Shown here: piece by piece, positions 15,788-23,753 of the stretch
Layout: each line of letters opens with the position of its first letter
How positions within the stretch are numbered: position 1 is the stretch's first letter
From: Nitrospira sp.
GTDB lineage: Bacteria; Nitrospirota; Thermodesulfovibrionia; Thermodesulfovibrionales; SM23-35
DNA: 25,519 nucleotides
Assembly (NCBI GenBank): GCA_016873595.1
Contig: VGWZ01000005.1
Coordinates: 1 to 25,519 of the forward strand
Direction of reading: 5' to 3'
Position numbers and translations under genes: made by a program
Notes under the pieces: generated by a model
Databases searched by the model: none
Told to the model about the DNA's origin: nothing
Seen by the model: only the letters and a program-made list of their open reading frames with translations

Positions 15788-16864
15788 ATGAAGATAGCGA
15801 TGAATACAGGTGGTGGCGATGCTCCCGGTTTGAACGCAGTTATCCGCGGTGTTGTTCTTACTGCCTCACAGAAGGGATGGGAAGTCTTTGGAATAAAATA
15901 TGGGTATCAAGGTCTTATTGATACAAAACAGATTGTCCACTTGACCCCGGAGGTTGTCTGGGATATCACAAATATCGGGGGTACTATACTCGGCACAGCA
16001 AGCAAGGGTGACCCGTTCAAATACCCTGTGAGAAATAGTGATGGAACTGTTGTTGAGACTGATATTTCAGACAAAGTTGTGTCAAATTTTAAGGCACTCA
16101 ATTTTGATGCACTCATTGCGATAGGAGGGGATGGGAGTCTTCGCATTGCGAGTGGGTTCATGAAAAAAGGGATTCCCATCATCGGGATTCCTAAGACCAT
16201 TGATAATGATATCGGTGCAACATCGGTTACCTTTGGATTCAACACTGCGGTCAATACAGCTACTGAAGCGATAGATCGGCTCCATACTACTGCTAAATCG
16301 CATGACAGAGTTATGGTTGTTGAGGTTATGGGCAGGTATGCGGGCTGGATAGCATTGCATTCAGGAGTATCCGGGTCAGCTGATGTCATTCTTATCCCGG
16401 AGATTCCTTTTGATATCGAGAAGGTCAGTAATAAAATAAGGCAGCTCGAACTTATCGGGCAGAATTATGCTATCGTTGTTGTGGCTGAGGGATCAAGACC
16501 TGTTGGTGGAGATATAACAATCATTGAAAAAAAGCCCGGGGGAGAAGTCAGGCTCGGTGGGGTTGGGAAAAAGGTAGCAGAGGAAATCACAAGCAGAACG
16601 GGGAAAGAGACAAGGGACATGATTCTTGGTCATCTTCAGAGAGGAGGTGCACCCACAACTTTTGATAGACTCCTTTCACTACGATTTGGTGCAGCAGCCG
16701 TACGGTTTATTGAGGAAGGTAAATTCGGGACAATGGTGGCACTTTATTCTTCCAATATCCATGCTGTACCTATTAATGAAGCACTCGGTCAAATGAAGAC
16801 AGTTCCTCTCGACAGTGACATCATTCTCACCGCACGGTTACTTGGTATCAGTTTTGGCGATTAA
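15788..16864 (+). CDS. pfkA: 6-phosphofructokinase, group III (mixed-substrate) type
   Basis: Phosphorylates fructose 6-phosphate. 358 residues. The N-terminal GGGDAPGLNAVIRG, GGDGS (113-117), PKTIDND (135-141) with catalytic Asp139, and MGRYAGWIAL are visible. Gly116 is the residue typical of ATP users, while Lys136 is the residue typical of PPi users; this pair is known in group III enzymes, so ATP is likely but not certain. The ATG follows the nitroreductase stop directly. The stop codon interlocks with that of rluD on the other strand (4-nt overlap). Confidence 0.92.
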   Translation: MKIAMNTGGGDAPGLNAVIRGVVLTASQKGWEVFGIKYGYQGLIDTKQIVHLTPEVVWDITNIGGTILGTASKGDPFKYPVRNSDGTVVETDISDKVVSNFKALNFDALIAIGGDGSLRIASGFMKKGIPIIGIPKTIDNDIGATSVTFGFNTAVNTATEAIDRLHTTAKSHDRVMVVEVMGRYAGWIALHSGVSGSADVILIPEIPFDIEKVSNKIRQLELIGQNYAIVVVAEGSRPVGGDITIIEKKPGGEVRLGGVGKKVAEEITSRTGKETRDMILGHLQRGGAPTTFDRLLSLRFGAAAVRFIEEGKFGTMVALYSSNIHAVPINEALGQMKTVPLDSDIILTARLLGISFGD

Positions 16865-17796
16865 ATATATTCTCTTAGCTCTTTTATCTTTTGAGTCATA
16901 TCTTCTGGAAGAGGGCTTGAGAATTCGAGATACTTACCAGTTGCAGGATGTATAAACCCTAATAATTCTGCATGCAACATCTGTCTCGGAAATAATATCT
17001 TTTTCTTCGCTTTTACCTCAAGCTCAACTTTTTTCCCATAAGTCCTGTCTCCAAGTACAGGATGTCCAGTAGATGCAAAATGGACCCTTATCTGATGTGT
17101 CCTTCCTGTTCCAAGTCTTGCCTCAATTAATGTCGCGTTGCCAAACCTTTCCAGCACCCTCCATCTTGTAATAGCTTCTTTGCCTTTCTTCACACGGGTT
17201 GACATCTTCTTTCTATCAGACTCGGAGCGTCCTATCTGTAGCACTATCTCACCTTTATCTTCTTTGATGTTTCCATAAACTAATGCAATGTATCTCCTCG
17301 TTATTGTCCTGTGTTTGAATTGCTCAACGAGGTTATAGTAAGCCTTATCATTCAGGGCAACAACAATCACACCTGAGGTGTCTTTATCAAGCCTGTGTAT
17401 AACACCAGGTCTTAATGGCCTTCCCACTGAAGCAAGATTTTTGCAATGATAAGAAAGAGCGTTCATAAGGGTACCATGTCTATGACCCACAGAAGGATAC
17501 ATAACCATTCCTGCAGGTTTATTGACAACAACAAGATAATTATCCTTAAAGAGTATTTCTAAAGGTACTGGCTCTGGTACAAGCCCCTCGGTTTCTTTAT
17601 CAGGGACATTCAGAGTAATGACATCATTTGTTTTCACTCTATAATTCTGACTGACAATCCTGTTATTAACGAGAATACTTCCATTTTCTATGAGCTTTTG
17701 TATCTGCGAACGTGTGATGCTGGTTTTGCTTGCAAGAAATGTATCAAGCCTCTGACCTGCATCTGAACTATTAACCACTATTTCCTGAACATGCAT
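16861..17796 (-). CDS. rluD: 23S rRNA pseudouridine synthase, RluD/RluC-like
   Basis: Makes pseudouridine in 23S rRNA (RluD acts on helix 69). 311 residues: an S4 RNA-binding domain (about 13-75, RLDTFLASK...TRSQIQKLIENGSILVNN) followed by the RluA-family catalytic domain. The catalytic motif is GVIHRLDKDTSG with Asp137; RTHQIRVH and the PAGMVMYPS loop are also present. RluD is preferred over RluC by length and the S4 plus HRLDKDTSG layout, but the exact target is not proven. It is convergent with pfkA. DUF362 lies 43 nt upstream on the same strand. Confidence 0.88.
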   Translation of the reverse strand: MHVQEIVVNSSDAGQRLDTFLASKTSITRSQIQKLIENGSILVNNRIVSQNYRVKTNDVITLNVPDKETEGLVPEPVPLEILFKDNYLVVVNKPAGMVMYPSVGHRHGTLMNALSYHCKNLASVGRPLRPGVIHRLDKDTSGVIVVALNDKAYYNLVEQFKHRTITRRYIALVYGNIKEDKGEIVLQIGRSESDRKKMSTRVKKGKEAITRWRVLERFGNATLIEARLGTGRTHQIRVHFASTGHPVLGDRTYGKKVELEVKAKKKILFPRQMLHAELLGFIHPATGKYLEFSSPLPEDMTQKIKELREYI

Positions 17797-17839
17797 GATA
17801 AATTCTATATTACCTCAAGCTATTCTGTGAAGCTCATCT

Positions 17840-18955
17840 TTATTTGTTCACCTTCAAAACTTTTCTGACTACCTTACCGGGAAACGTTTCTTCAGCCCTG
17901 AGTGCACCATAAGGACAGATTTCGATACAACAGTAACATCTGATACATGCATCATAATTGAAGTGGATTTTTTTTCTACCATGTGATATTGCATTTGCAG
18001 GACAATGCTGCAAACACTCTTCACATAATTCGCAGACAGAGTCATCACATACAGGTCTCTGCACAAGATGTTTTCTCATAACCCTGTGGAGTCTTTTCGG
18101 ACCAAAGACCAGAGGAGTTATTTGAGGGAGCTTAAAATCCTTTATTTCTAAAATTCGATCACCTTTCACATTTATCTCTTCATTAAAAAACCCCATCTCT
18201 TTCGCAACCTTGTTCGTGAGAAGTTTATCCGGATCTATTCCTATTATCTTGCATACGAATGTGTCTATAGATACGGCATCATTGCTGCCAATAAGCACTC
18301 CGATCTCTCGTGGGATCCCACCTTTCCCAGGACCCTGCCCTTCCATTGCGAGAATTCCGTCCAGGATTGTGACAGTTGGATTAACTGCTTTATAAATCTT
18401 CACAAGTAATTTTGCAAAAATCTCTCTGTCAACACCAGTCCTGAAATGCCATTCTGGCTTTCTCAGGCCCACAATACATCCAAAGAGGTTTTTCACACCA
18501 AGTGTAAGAAGCATCTGGGTATGTGTCTTCAGTTTTGGAAGGTTGATGAGGACATCTGCCTTAAGCGCATCTTCAGCAATTTCTATATGCTTAAAAGGGT
18601 CACCAATATCAATGAACAATGAAGTTTCGAATTCTTTGGGATCGACGTGTAGTCCTGTCAACGCATCTCTTATCCCGCTTTCTCTTAAAATCATATCAAA
18701 CGAACCTGTACCAGGACTGTCAGAAATCTGAGGATGTGCTCCCTTCTGTAGTACATACTCAACAGATGCCTTTACTATCAATGGATGCGTGAGGACTGCC
18801 CTATCAGGTGAAGCCGGGGTAAGGAGGTTTGGTTTTATAACAACACGGCTGTTTTTCTTAATCAAACTTCCACAAAAAAAATCAAGCATCTCAAAGATTT
18901 GTGGCTTCAGTGTATCGTAGTTATATGTTGCCTTTCTCAGGATAACCGTACTCAT
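17840..18955 (-). CDS. DUF362 protein with C-terminal 2[4Fe-4S] ferredoxin domain
   Basis: 371-residue protein: a DUF362 domain (about 1-290, with VVIKPNLL, SDSPGTGSF, LINLPKLKTHTQMLLTLGVKNLFGC, and NDAVSIDTF) followed by a ferredoxin-like domain. The cysteines are arranged as CDDSVCELCEECLQHCP and CIRCYCCIEICP, enough for two [4Fe-4S] clusters with one extra Cys. Such fusions are common in anaerobes; the biochemical role is not established. The ATG at 18955 has no clear ribosome site. No signal peptide is present, so it is cytoplasmic. Confidence 0.88.
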   Translation of the reverse strand: MSTVILRKATYNYDTLKPQIFEMLDFFCGSLIKKNSRVVIKPNLLTPASPDRAVLTHPLIVKASVEYVLQKGAHPQISDSPGTGSFDMILRESGIRDALTGLHVDPKEFETSLFIDIGDPFKHIEIAEDALKADVLINLPKLKTHTQMLLTLGVKNLFGCIVGLRKPEWHFRTGVDREIFAKLLVKIYKAVNPTVTILDGILAMEGQGPGKGGIPREIGVLIGSNDAVSIDTFVCKIIGIDPDKLLTNKVAKEMGFFNEEINVKGDRILEIKDFKLPQITPLVFGPKRLHRVMRKHLVQRPVCDDSVCELCEECLQHCPANAISHGRKKIHFNYDACIRCYCCIEICPYGALRAEETFPGKVVRKVLKVNK

Positions 18956-18983
18956 TTATTATTTTTCTCACAACCAACCTGCT

Positions 18984-19109
18984 TTATTCAACAACTTTTC
19001 TACCCTTCATCTTCTTCTCAATCTGTGAACATATCCCATGAAGCATTCTCAATTCCCAGTCTGTAAGCCCTGCCCTGCCTATCAGATGTTTGAGGTGGTG
19101 GTATTCAGC
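18984..19109 (-). pseudogene. Probable 3' remnant of a TrmJ-like tRNA methyltransferase gene
   Basis: In the gap between the lipoprotein and DUF362 genes, one minus-strand frame reads EYHHLKHLIGRAGLTDWELR then MLHGICSQIEKKMKGRKVVE and a stop. This resembles the C-terminal tail of TrmJ/TrmH-family methyltransferases (LIGRAxLT-x-E-x-R-x-LxGIxxxIE). The frame is closed by a stop immediately upstream (19110-19112) and has no start codon. The catalytic SPOUT domain is absent from the window. I infer that the 5' part was lost when the lipoprotein gene came to lie here. Similarity is by eye only. Confidence 0.45.
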
Positions 19110-19827
19110 TCAAATCCTTTATCAATTTATTTACAACGAAATCGAGCTTTTTATCTATCAGTGTTTCAAGACAGTTCCTATCAAAAACAGTGTCAAACGC
19201 AGAATATGATGGCAAGCCTGCTGTTGTTCCATCCATGGTATGCGTCCAGACCTTTTTTGACCATAATAACGCATTATCCCGAAGCCTGATTATTTTTGCT
19301 TCTGTCCAGACTTTGGGGTAGTATCTCAGTGGCACATCATGTGTTCGGTATGCGTGAGAGACTTCGATTGTGCTTTCCAGGTGAATAACAGCATCAATAT
19401 GATTTTTTTGTGCCCAGGAGAGGCAGTTTGGGAGAGACATGTCTCCTGTTTTTTCTACGATAGGTTCCGGGACTAAATCCACCTTTAAATTATTATCTAT
19501 CAACGCTTTACTAAATTTTTGTCTTACTATTTTTGATAAAGAAAATTCTTTTAAGAAGGCTTCCAAATCTTCAACTAATTTTTCTTCTTCTCCTGTTATT
19601 TTTTTATAAGGACTTGGTATATAGACAATCTGATATTCACTATGGCTGACTACAGCAACCTTTCCCAATTTCGATAATTCACCTTTATCAAGCTTACGGG
19701 AAGGAGAGCAACTGAAGGTAATAAATATGAGGACGAGTATAAAGATGGAGACCACTATTTTTTGAGTTTGTTGGATGTTTGCATTAAGATGTGGACTATT
19801 CAGCATTTTACTTGTTTTTAAGTTCAT
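19105..19827 (-). CDS. Putative lipoprotein of unknown function
   Basis: 240 residues from the ATG at 19827 (GGGGTG four nt upstream; a TTG at 19845 is less likely). A basic-poor N-terminal stretch of about 23 residues is followed by a hydrophobic segment KIVVSIFILVLIFITFSC, with Cys40 as probable lipid-attachment site. The mature part is soluble, with DAVIHLESTIEVSHAYRTHDVPLRYYP and KIIRLRDNALLWSKKVWTH. This alternation resembles bacterial lipoproteins that contain a TolB-N/CsgG-like fold, but I do not recognise a named family. It has no operon partner and sits on a trmJ-like remnant, suggesting a late arrival. Confidence 0.7.
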   Translation of the reverse strand: MNLKTSKMLNSPHLNANIQQTQKIVVSIFILVLIFITFSCSPSRKLDKGELSKLGKVAVVSHSEYQIVYIPSPYKKITGEEEKLVEDLEAFLKEFSLSKIVRQKFSKALIDNNLKVDLVPEPIVEKTGDMSLPNCLSWAQKNHIDAVIHLESTIEVSHAYRTHDVPLRYYPKVWTEAKIIRLRDNALLWSKKVWTHTMDGTTAGLPSYSAFDTVFDRNCLETLIDKKLDFVVNKLIKDLS

Positions 19828-19895
19828 TATCACCCCAATCTCCAATGAAAAGCAAGTAATTTGGTTTTGTGTTTTGCGTCAAAATAAATTCCTGA

Positions 19896-19904
19896 TGGTA
19901 TAAT
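19896..19904 (+). promoter_or_regulatory. Extended -10 promoter of deoC
   Basis: TGGTATAAT is a perfect extended -10 element (TGnTATAAT). A TTGCGT at 19874-19879 is 19 nt upstream of the hexamer, a poor -35. The deoC ATG is 26 nt after the -10. Confidence 0.6.
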
Positions 19905-19930
19905 TATAAATGGGGTATTATTAACCGGTT

Positions 19931-20602
19931 ATGAAAGTGTTGAATCAGGAAGATATCGCTTCTGTAATCGACCACACTTTGCTCAGGCCTGATGCCATGT
20001 ATGCAGATATTAAAAGGCTCTGCGAAGAGGCCATTCAGTTCGGTTTCTACTCAGTCTGTATAAACTCCTGTTTCATTGAAATGACAAAGGAACTTCTTAA
20101 TGGCAGTAATGTCAGGGTAACAACAGTGATAGGATTTCCCCTTGGAATGACCTCAACTGAGGTAAAGGTCTATGAGGCTATAAATTCTTCCTTGCTCGGT
20201 GCTGATGAGCTTGACATTGTAGTGAATATAGGAGCTCTGAAATCAGGCGACTGGGATACGGTAAGAAAAGATCTCTCTGATGTAATAATGGCAACAAAAG
20301 GTCTTATCCATAAAACGATAATCGAGACATGCTACCTTGATGATAACGAAAAAAGGAAGGTTGTGGAGACAGCCCTTGGTGCAGGCTCAGAGCTCATAAA
20401 GACATCAACTGGCTTTGGCCCACAGGGTGCAAAAATAAGGGATATAAGGCTTATAAAAGGTATTGTCGGAGATGCTGCAGGCATTAAGGCTGCAGGAGGT
20501 ATAAGAACACTGAGACTAGTCATTGATATGCTTAATGCTGGTGCCACAAGGATAGGGACATCAACAGGGGTGAAGATTATGAAAGATTTCAAAGAAAGAT
20601 AA
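19931..20602 (+). CDS. deoC: Deoxyribose-phosphate aldolase
   Basis: Cleaves 2-deoxyribose 5-phosphate to acetaldehyde and glyceraldehyde 3-phosphate in deoxynucleoside breakdown. 223 residues, TIM barrel. IDHTLLRPDA at the start, VIGFPLGMTSTEVKVYEA, ADELDIVVNIGALKSGDW with Asp95, the Schiff-base Lys157 in ELIKTSTGFGPQGA, and Lys186 in IKAAGGIRTL are all present. Full length and intact. The ATG at 19931 has no strong ribosome site. The small coiled-coil gene follows after 17 nt. Confidence 0.95.
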   Translation: MKVLNQEDIASVIDHTLLRPDAMYADIKRLCEEAIQFGFYSVCINSCFIEMTKELLNGSNVRVTTVIGFPLGMTSTEVKVYEAINSSLLGADELDIVVNIGALKSGDWDTVRKDLSDVIMATKGLIHKTIIETCYLDDNEKRKVVETALGAGSELIKTSTGFGPQGAKIRDIRLIKGIVGDAAGIKAAGGIRTLRLVIDMLNAGATRIGTSTGVKIMKDFKER

Positions 20603-20619
20603 GAAAAAGGAGGGGGATA

Positions 20620-20832
20620 GTGAAGGAAGAAAGAATACTCAATGAAAAGATCAAACTACTCGAGAAGGAACTCGCAATACTCACAGAGAAAATAGAAAAG
20701 ATGGGTGCTCTTCTGAAAGAGACAGAGGATCTGAAGCGTCAGATAGATGGTCTAAAACTATTTTTTGTGAGGGTACACCCTGAGTTTAAAACCCAGTTTC
20801 CCGAGATAATGAAGAAAATTTTTAAGAAGTAA
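20620..20832 (+). CDS. Small coiled-coil protein of unknown function
   Basis: 70 residues from a GTG at 20620, preceded by a very good AAGGAGGGGG site. Residues 1-46 form a predicted coiled coil with heptad Leu/Ile (ILNEKIKLLEKELAILTEKIEKM). A conserved-looking tail FFVRVHPEFKTQFPEIMKKIFKK follows. It is co-directional with deoC, 17 nt apart. I do not recognise the family; the ribosome site and spacing support that it is expressed. Confidence 0.7.
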   Translation: MKEERILNEKIKLLEKELAILTEKIEKMGALLKETEDLKRQIDGLKLFFVRVHPEFKTQFPEIMKKIFKK

Positions 20833-20839
20833 TACTCCT

Positions 20840-20866
20840 CCAAGCCACCCACCTTTGGCTGGATTT
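20840..20866 (+). terminator. Possible weak terminator after the coiled-coil gene
   Basis: CCAAGCCA can pair with TGGCTGG (7 bp with one bulged A, 8-nt loop), followed by ATTTTAT. The T tract is short, so this is tentative. Confidence 0.25.
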
Positions 20867-20885
20867 TATGGTATTATTTATCCCT

Positions 20886-21608
20886 ATGGAAAAAAGGATT
20901 CAGAAAATTTTAGCTGAGATAGGCATTGCATCGAGGAGAAAAGCCGAGGAGTTGATCATTGAAGGCAGGGTGACAGTAAATGGGAAAGTTGCGACCATTG
21001 GCATGAAGGCAGACCTGAACAGAGACCACATAAAGCTTAACGGAAAACTCCTCATAAGACCAGAGCCAAAGGTTTATTTAATAGTTAATAAGCCAAAAGG
21101 TGTCGTCACATCACTTCACGACCCTGAAGAAAGACCAACTATAAAAGATTTCATGAAGGGTGTAAAATACAGGGTGTTTCCTGTAGGAAGGCTTGATTAC
21201 GACTCAGAAGGATTACTTCTATTAACAAATGACGGTGATTTTGCACATGCAGTTTTACACCCATCAAAGAAGATCCCAAAGACATATCTTGTGAAGGTGA
21301 GAGAAGTTCTTGAAGATGATGAGATAGAGAAATTGAGAAAGGGGATAAGACTCGAAGATGGGGTGACAGCTCCTGCAAAAGTAAAGCGGATAAGAAAGAC
21401 AGAACACAACTCGTGGATCGAGATTACACTCCATGAAGGGAAAAAACGACAGATACGGCGCATGCTCGATAAGGTTGGGCACCCTGTACTCAAGCTTAAG
21501 AGGACAAGGATAAATGGAATTGAACTGGGAAAACTTGAATCGGGGAAGTATAGATATTTGACATATGAGGAAATAAAAAAAATTAAGAAAGAAGTTGTTA
21601 GTTTGTAA
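20886..21608 (+). CDS. rluB: 23S/16S rRNA pseudouridine synthase, RluB/RsuA family
   Basis: 240 residues. S4 domain at 3-50 (RIQKILAEIGIASRRKAEELIIEGRVTVNG), then the RsuA-family catalytic domain with VGRLDYDSEGLLLLTNDGD; Asp104 of GRLD is the catalytic residue. IVNKPKGVVTS, KTYLVKV, and EGKKRQIRRMLDKVGHPVLKLKR complete the family set. I chose the ATG at 20886 (MEKRIQKIL) over one at 20868. The target is probably U2605 of 23S rRNA by analogy with RluB. The last residues and stop codon lie in a heptamer repeat array. Confidence 0.9.
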   Translation: MEKRIQKILAEIGIASRRKAEELIIEGRVTVNGKVATIGMKADLNRDHIKLNGKLLIRPEPKVYLIVNKPKGVVTSLHDPEERPTIKDFMKGVKYRVFPVGRLDYDSEGLLLLTNDGDFAHAVLHPSKKIPKTYLVKVREVLEDDEIEKLRKGIRLEDGVTAPAKVKRIRKTEHNSWIEITLHEGKKRQIRRMLDKVGHPVLKLKRTRINGIELGKLESGKYRYLTYEEIKKIKKEVVSL

Positions 21609-21647
21609 TTGTCAGTTGTTTGTCTGAAAACTAATAACTGAGAAATT
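21597..21647. repeat. Heptamer array over the rluB stop codon
   Basis: Units GTTAGTT, TGTAATT, GTCAGTT and GTTTGTC (21597-21624) are followed after a short centre by AACTAAT and AACTGAG, the inverse type. The rluB stop (TAA, 21606-21608) is inside the array, so the array supplies the last codons of rluB. Confidence 0.7.
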
Positions 21648-21697
21648 TTAAAAAAGGAGTTACAGTGATGGAAAAATGACATTAACTGACTTGTTTT

Positions 21698-21767
21698 GTC
21701 ATTCCCGTGAAAACGGGAATCCAGAGATATTCAGGAATACTGGATTCCGCATCAAGTGCGGAATGAC
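21698..21767. repeat. Interspersed double-hairpin element (copy 2)
   Basis: 70 nt: GTCATTCCCGT with ACGGGAATCCAG, then CTGGATTCCGC with GCGGAATGAC. Same layout and ends as the copy before pepP, with shorter loops. It occupies the middle of the 289-nt rluB-aspS gap. An open frame through it (21676-21858) is a translation of the repeat. Confidence 0.9.
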
Positions 21768-21852
21768 AAAAATACGGAGACATAGGACATTAATATTACA
21801 GGGTCAAATTCAAGCAATGATAACTTCATTTAAAGAACGTAAGATTACAGAA

Positions 21853-21887
21853 AACTGACAACTAACAACTAAAAACAGACAACTAAT
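21853..21887 (+). repeat. Heptamer array directly before the aspS ribosome site
   Basis: Five units: AACTGAC, AACTAAC, AACTAAA, AACAGAC, AACTAAT. They have the same AACT start as the porA-porB array. The array ends 2 nt before GGAGGG, the aspS Shine-Dalgarno. Confidence 0.85.
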
Positions 21888-21897
21888 TGGAGGGTGC

Positions 21898-23685
21898 ATG
21901 ATTCGTGATAAAGAATGTGGAGAGATAAAAGAATCTGATGTAGGTTTAAATCTTACACTGTCTGGATGGGTCTTCAGGAGGAGGGATCATGGTGGGCTTA
22001 TATTTGTAGATTTGCGTGACAGAAGCGGAATCGTGCAGGTAGTCTTCAGTCCTGATGCATCAGGAGAAGCACATGAGCTTGCACATGACCTGAGGAGCGA
22101 ATATGTAATTTCTGTATCAGGAGAAATCAGAAAGAGACCTGCGGGTACTGAAAACCTGAACATTCCGACAGGTATGTTCGAGATGTACGCAAACAAACTT
22201 GAGGTTCTGAATGAATCTTCTCCACTGCCTTTCAGCATAGAGGATGCAGGTGATGCATCCGAGGCATTGAGACTCAAATACAGATATCTTGACCTGAGAA
22301 GACCTGAGATGCAGAAGAATTTAATTATACGACATAAGGTCACAAAGATTATCAGAGACTATCTTGACGAAAAAGGATTTCTTGAGATAGAAACACCTGT
22401 GCTCACAAAATCTACTCCGGAAGGTGCAAGAGACTATCTTGTTCCGAGTCGTCTGAATCCAGGATTTTTCTATGCACTGCCTCAATCTCCGCAGCTTTTT
22501 AAACAGATATTGATGGTTTCAGGATTTGAGAAATATTTCCAGATTGTAAGGTGTTTTAGAGATGAAGATTTACGTGCAGACAGACAGCCTGAATTCACTC
22601 AGGTCGACCTCGAGATGTCTTTTATAGACAGAGAAGATGTGATAAAGGTCATAGAGGGCATGATGAAAAAACTTTTTAAAGATGTCCTCGATGTAGAGCT
22701 TAAGACACCGTTTGAAAGACTGGGTTTTCATGAGTCTATGGAACGGTTCGGGAATGATAAGCCTGATTTACGATTCGGCCTTGAATTAAAAGATATGGCT
22801 GATCTCTCTGAAAAAGGCTCATTCAAAGTTTTCCTTGATGCCCTTCAGTCTGGCGGGAGGGTTAAAGCTATTAACAGCAAGGGAATGGCAAATCTCTCAA
22901 GGAGAGAAATAGACCTGCTCACAGAAGAGGCAATATCTTTTGGTGCAAAAGGACTTGCCTGGATAAAAGTGAAATCCGCCTCAGGCGGAGGCTTTGAATC
23001 TCCCATTACAAAGTTTTTCCCCGAGGAAATACTGAAAGAGATGGCTCAGCGACTTGAGGCAGAGGAAGGGGATTTAATGCTCTTCGTTGCTGATAAAGAG
23101 AAGGTTGTTCATGATGTGTTGAGCAGGATGAGACTCGAGTTCGGAAAAAGGCTGAATATGATTGGGGCTGGCTATAAATTTGTCTGGTTAACAGATTTTC
23201 CACTCCTTGAATGGAATGATGAGGAAGGACGTTTTGAGGCAATGCATCACCCGTTCACCTCGCCGATGGATGAGGATATTGAAAAGATGCTCACAGGAGA
23301 TATGAATAATAAAGAACTCCTCTTTTCGCTTCGGGCAAAGGCATATGATATTGTGTTAAATGGCAATGAGATAGGGGGCGGGAGCATCCGTATCCACAGG
23401 CGTGATGTGCAGAGGAAGATGTTTGAGCTTTTAAGAATATCTGAAGAGGAAGCAAAGGTAAAATTTGGGTTTTTACTGGATGCACTTGAATATGGTGCAC
23501 CTCCCCACGGAGGAATCGCTCTCGGTCTTGACAGGCTTGTGATGATTATGGTTGGTGCATCGTCTATCAGGGATGTGATTGCCTTTCCAAAAACATCGAA
23601 GGCATTCTGCCTTTTGAGTAGCACTCCTTCAGGAGTAGAGCCAAAACAACTGAAAGAGCTTTATATTAAAACAGAGTTGCCGTAG
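21898..23685 (+). CDS. aspS: Aspartyl-tRNA synthetase, bacterial type
   Basis: 595 residues with the bacterial layout: anticodon-binding OB fold (1-105), class II catalytic core split by the GAD domain (about 280-420). Visible marks are GWVFRRRDHGGLIFVDLRDRSG, SPQLFKQILMVSGFEKYFQI, motif 2 CFRDEDLRADRQPEFTQVDLE, and motif 3 GGIALGLDRLVMIM. GGAGGG lies 4 nt before the ATG. His31 in the OB fold is the residue type found in non-discriminating enzymes. A 15-nt palindrome is embedded at 22975-22989 in the GAD region (SASGGG) without loss of frame. The C-terminus TELP follows the usual PKQLKELYIK block. Confidence 0.95.
   Translation: MIRDKECGEIKESDVGLNLTLSGWVFRRRDHGGLIFVDLRDRSGIVQVVFSPDASGEAHELAHDLRSEYVISVSGEIRKRPAGTENLNIPTGMFEMYANKLEVLNESSPLPFSIEDAGDASEALRLKYRYLDLRRPEMQKNLIIRHKVTKIIRDYLDEKGFLEIETPVLTKSTPEGARDYLVPSRLNPGFFYALPQSPQLFKQILMVSGFEKYFQIVRCFRDEDLRADRQPEFTQVDLEMSFIDREDVIKVIEGMMKKLFKDVLDVELKTPFERLGFHESMERFGNDKPDLRFGLELKDMADLSEKGSFKVFLDALQSGGRVKAINSKGMANLSRREIDLLTEEAISFGAKGLAWIKVKSASGGGFESPITKFFPEEILKEMAQRLEAEEGDLMLFVADKEKVVHDVLSRMRLEFGKRLNMIGAGYKFVWLTDFPLLEWNDEEGRFEAMHHPFTSPMDEDIEKMLTGDMNNKELLFSLRAKAYDIVLNGNEIGGGSIRIHRRDVQRKMFELLRISEEEAKVKFGFLLDALEYGAPPHGGIALGLDRLVMIMVGASSIRDVIAFPKTSKAFCLLSSTPSGVEPKQLKELYIKTELP
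22975..22989. repeat. 15-nt perfect palindrome inside aspS
   Basis: TCCGCCT-C-AGGCGGA. It encodes part of SASGGG in a loop where related enzymes vary in sequence and length. No second copy is seen in this window. Confidence 0.6.
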
Positions 23686-23689
23686 TTGA

Positions 23690-23721
23690 GGATTCAAGGA
23701 TTCGAGGGGTCAAGGGTTCAA
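23690..23721 (+). repeat. Octamer tandem repeat between aspS and aroC
   Basis: Four head-to-tail 8-nt units, GGATTCAA, GGATTCGA, GGGGTCAA, GGGTTCAA, begin 4 nt after the aspS stop in the 68-nt gap between convergent aspS and aroC. Confidence 0.8.
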
Positions 23722-23753
23722 GTTAGTTTAAGTTAAAAAATTACGAGTAGTAG

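Noticed and set aside
21676..21858. 60-codon open frame before aspS (starts MTLTDLFCHSRENGNPE)
   Set aside because: It is a translation of the double-hairpin element at 21698-21767 and has no ribosome site or conserved protein character apart from the repeat.
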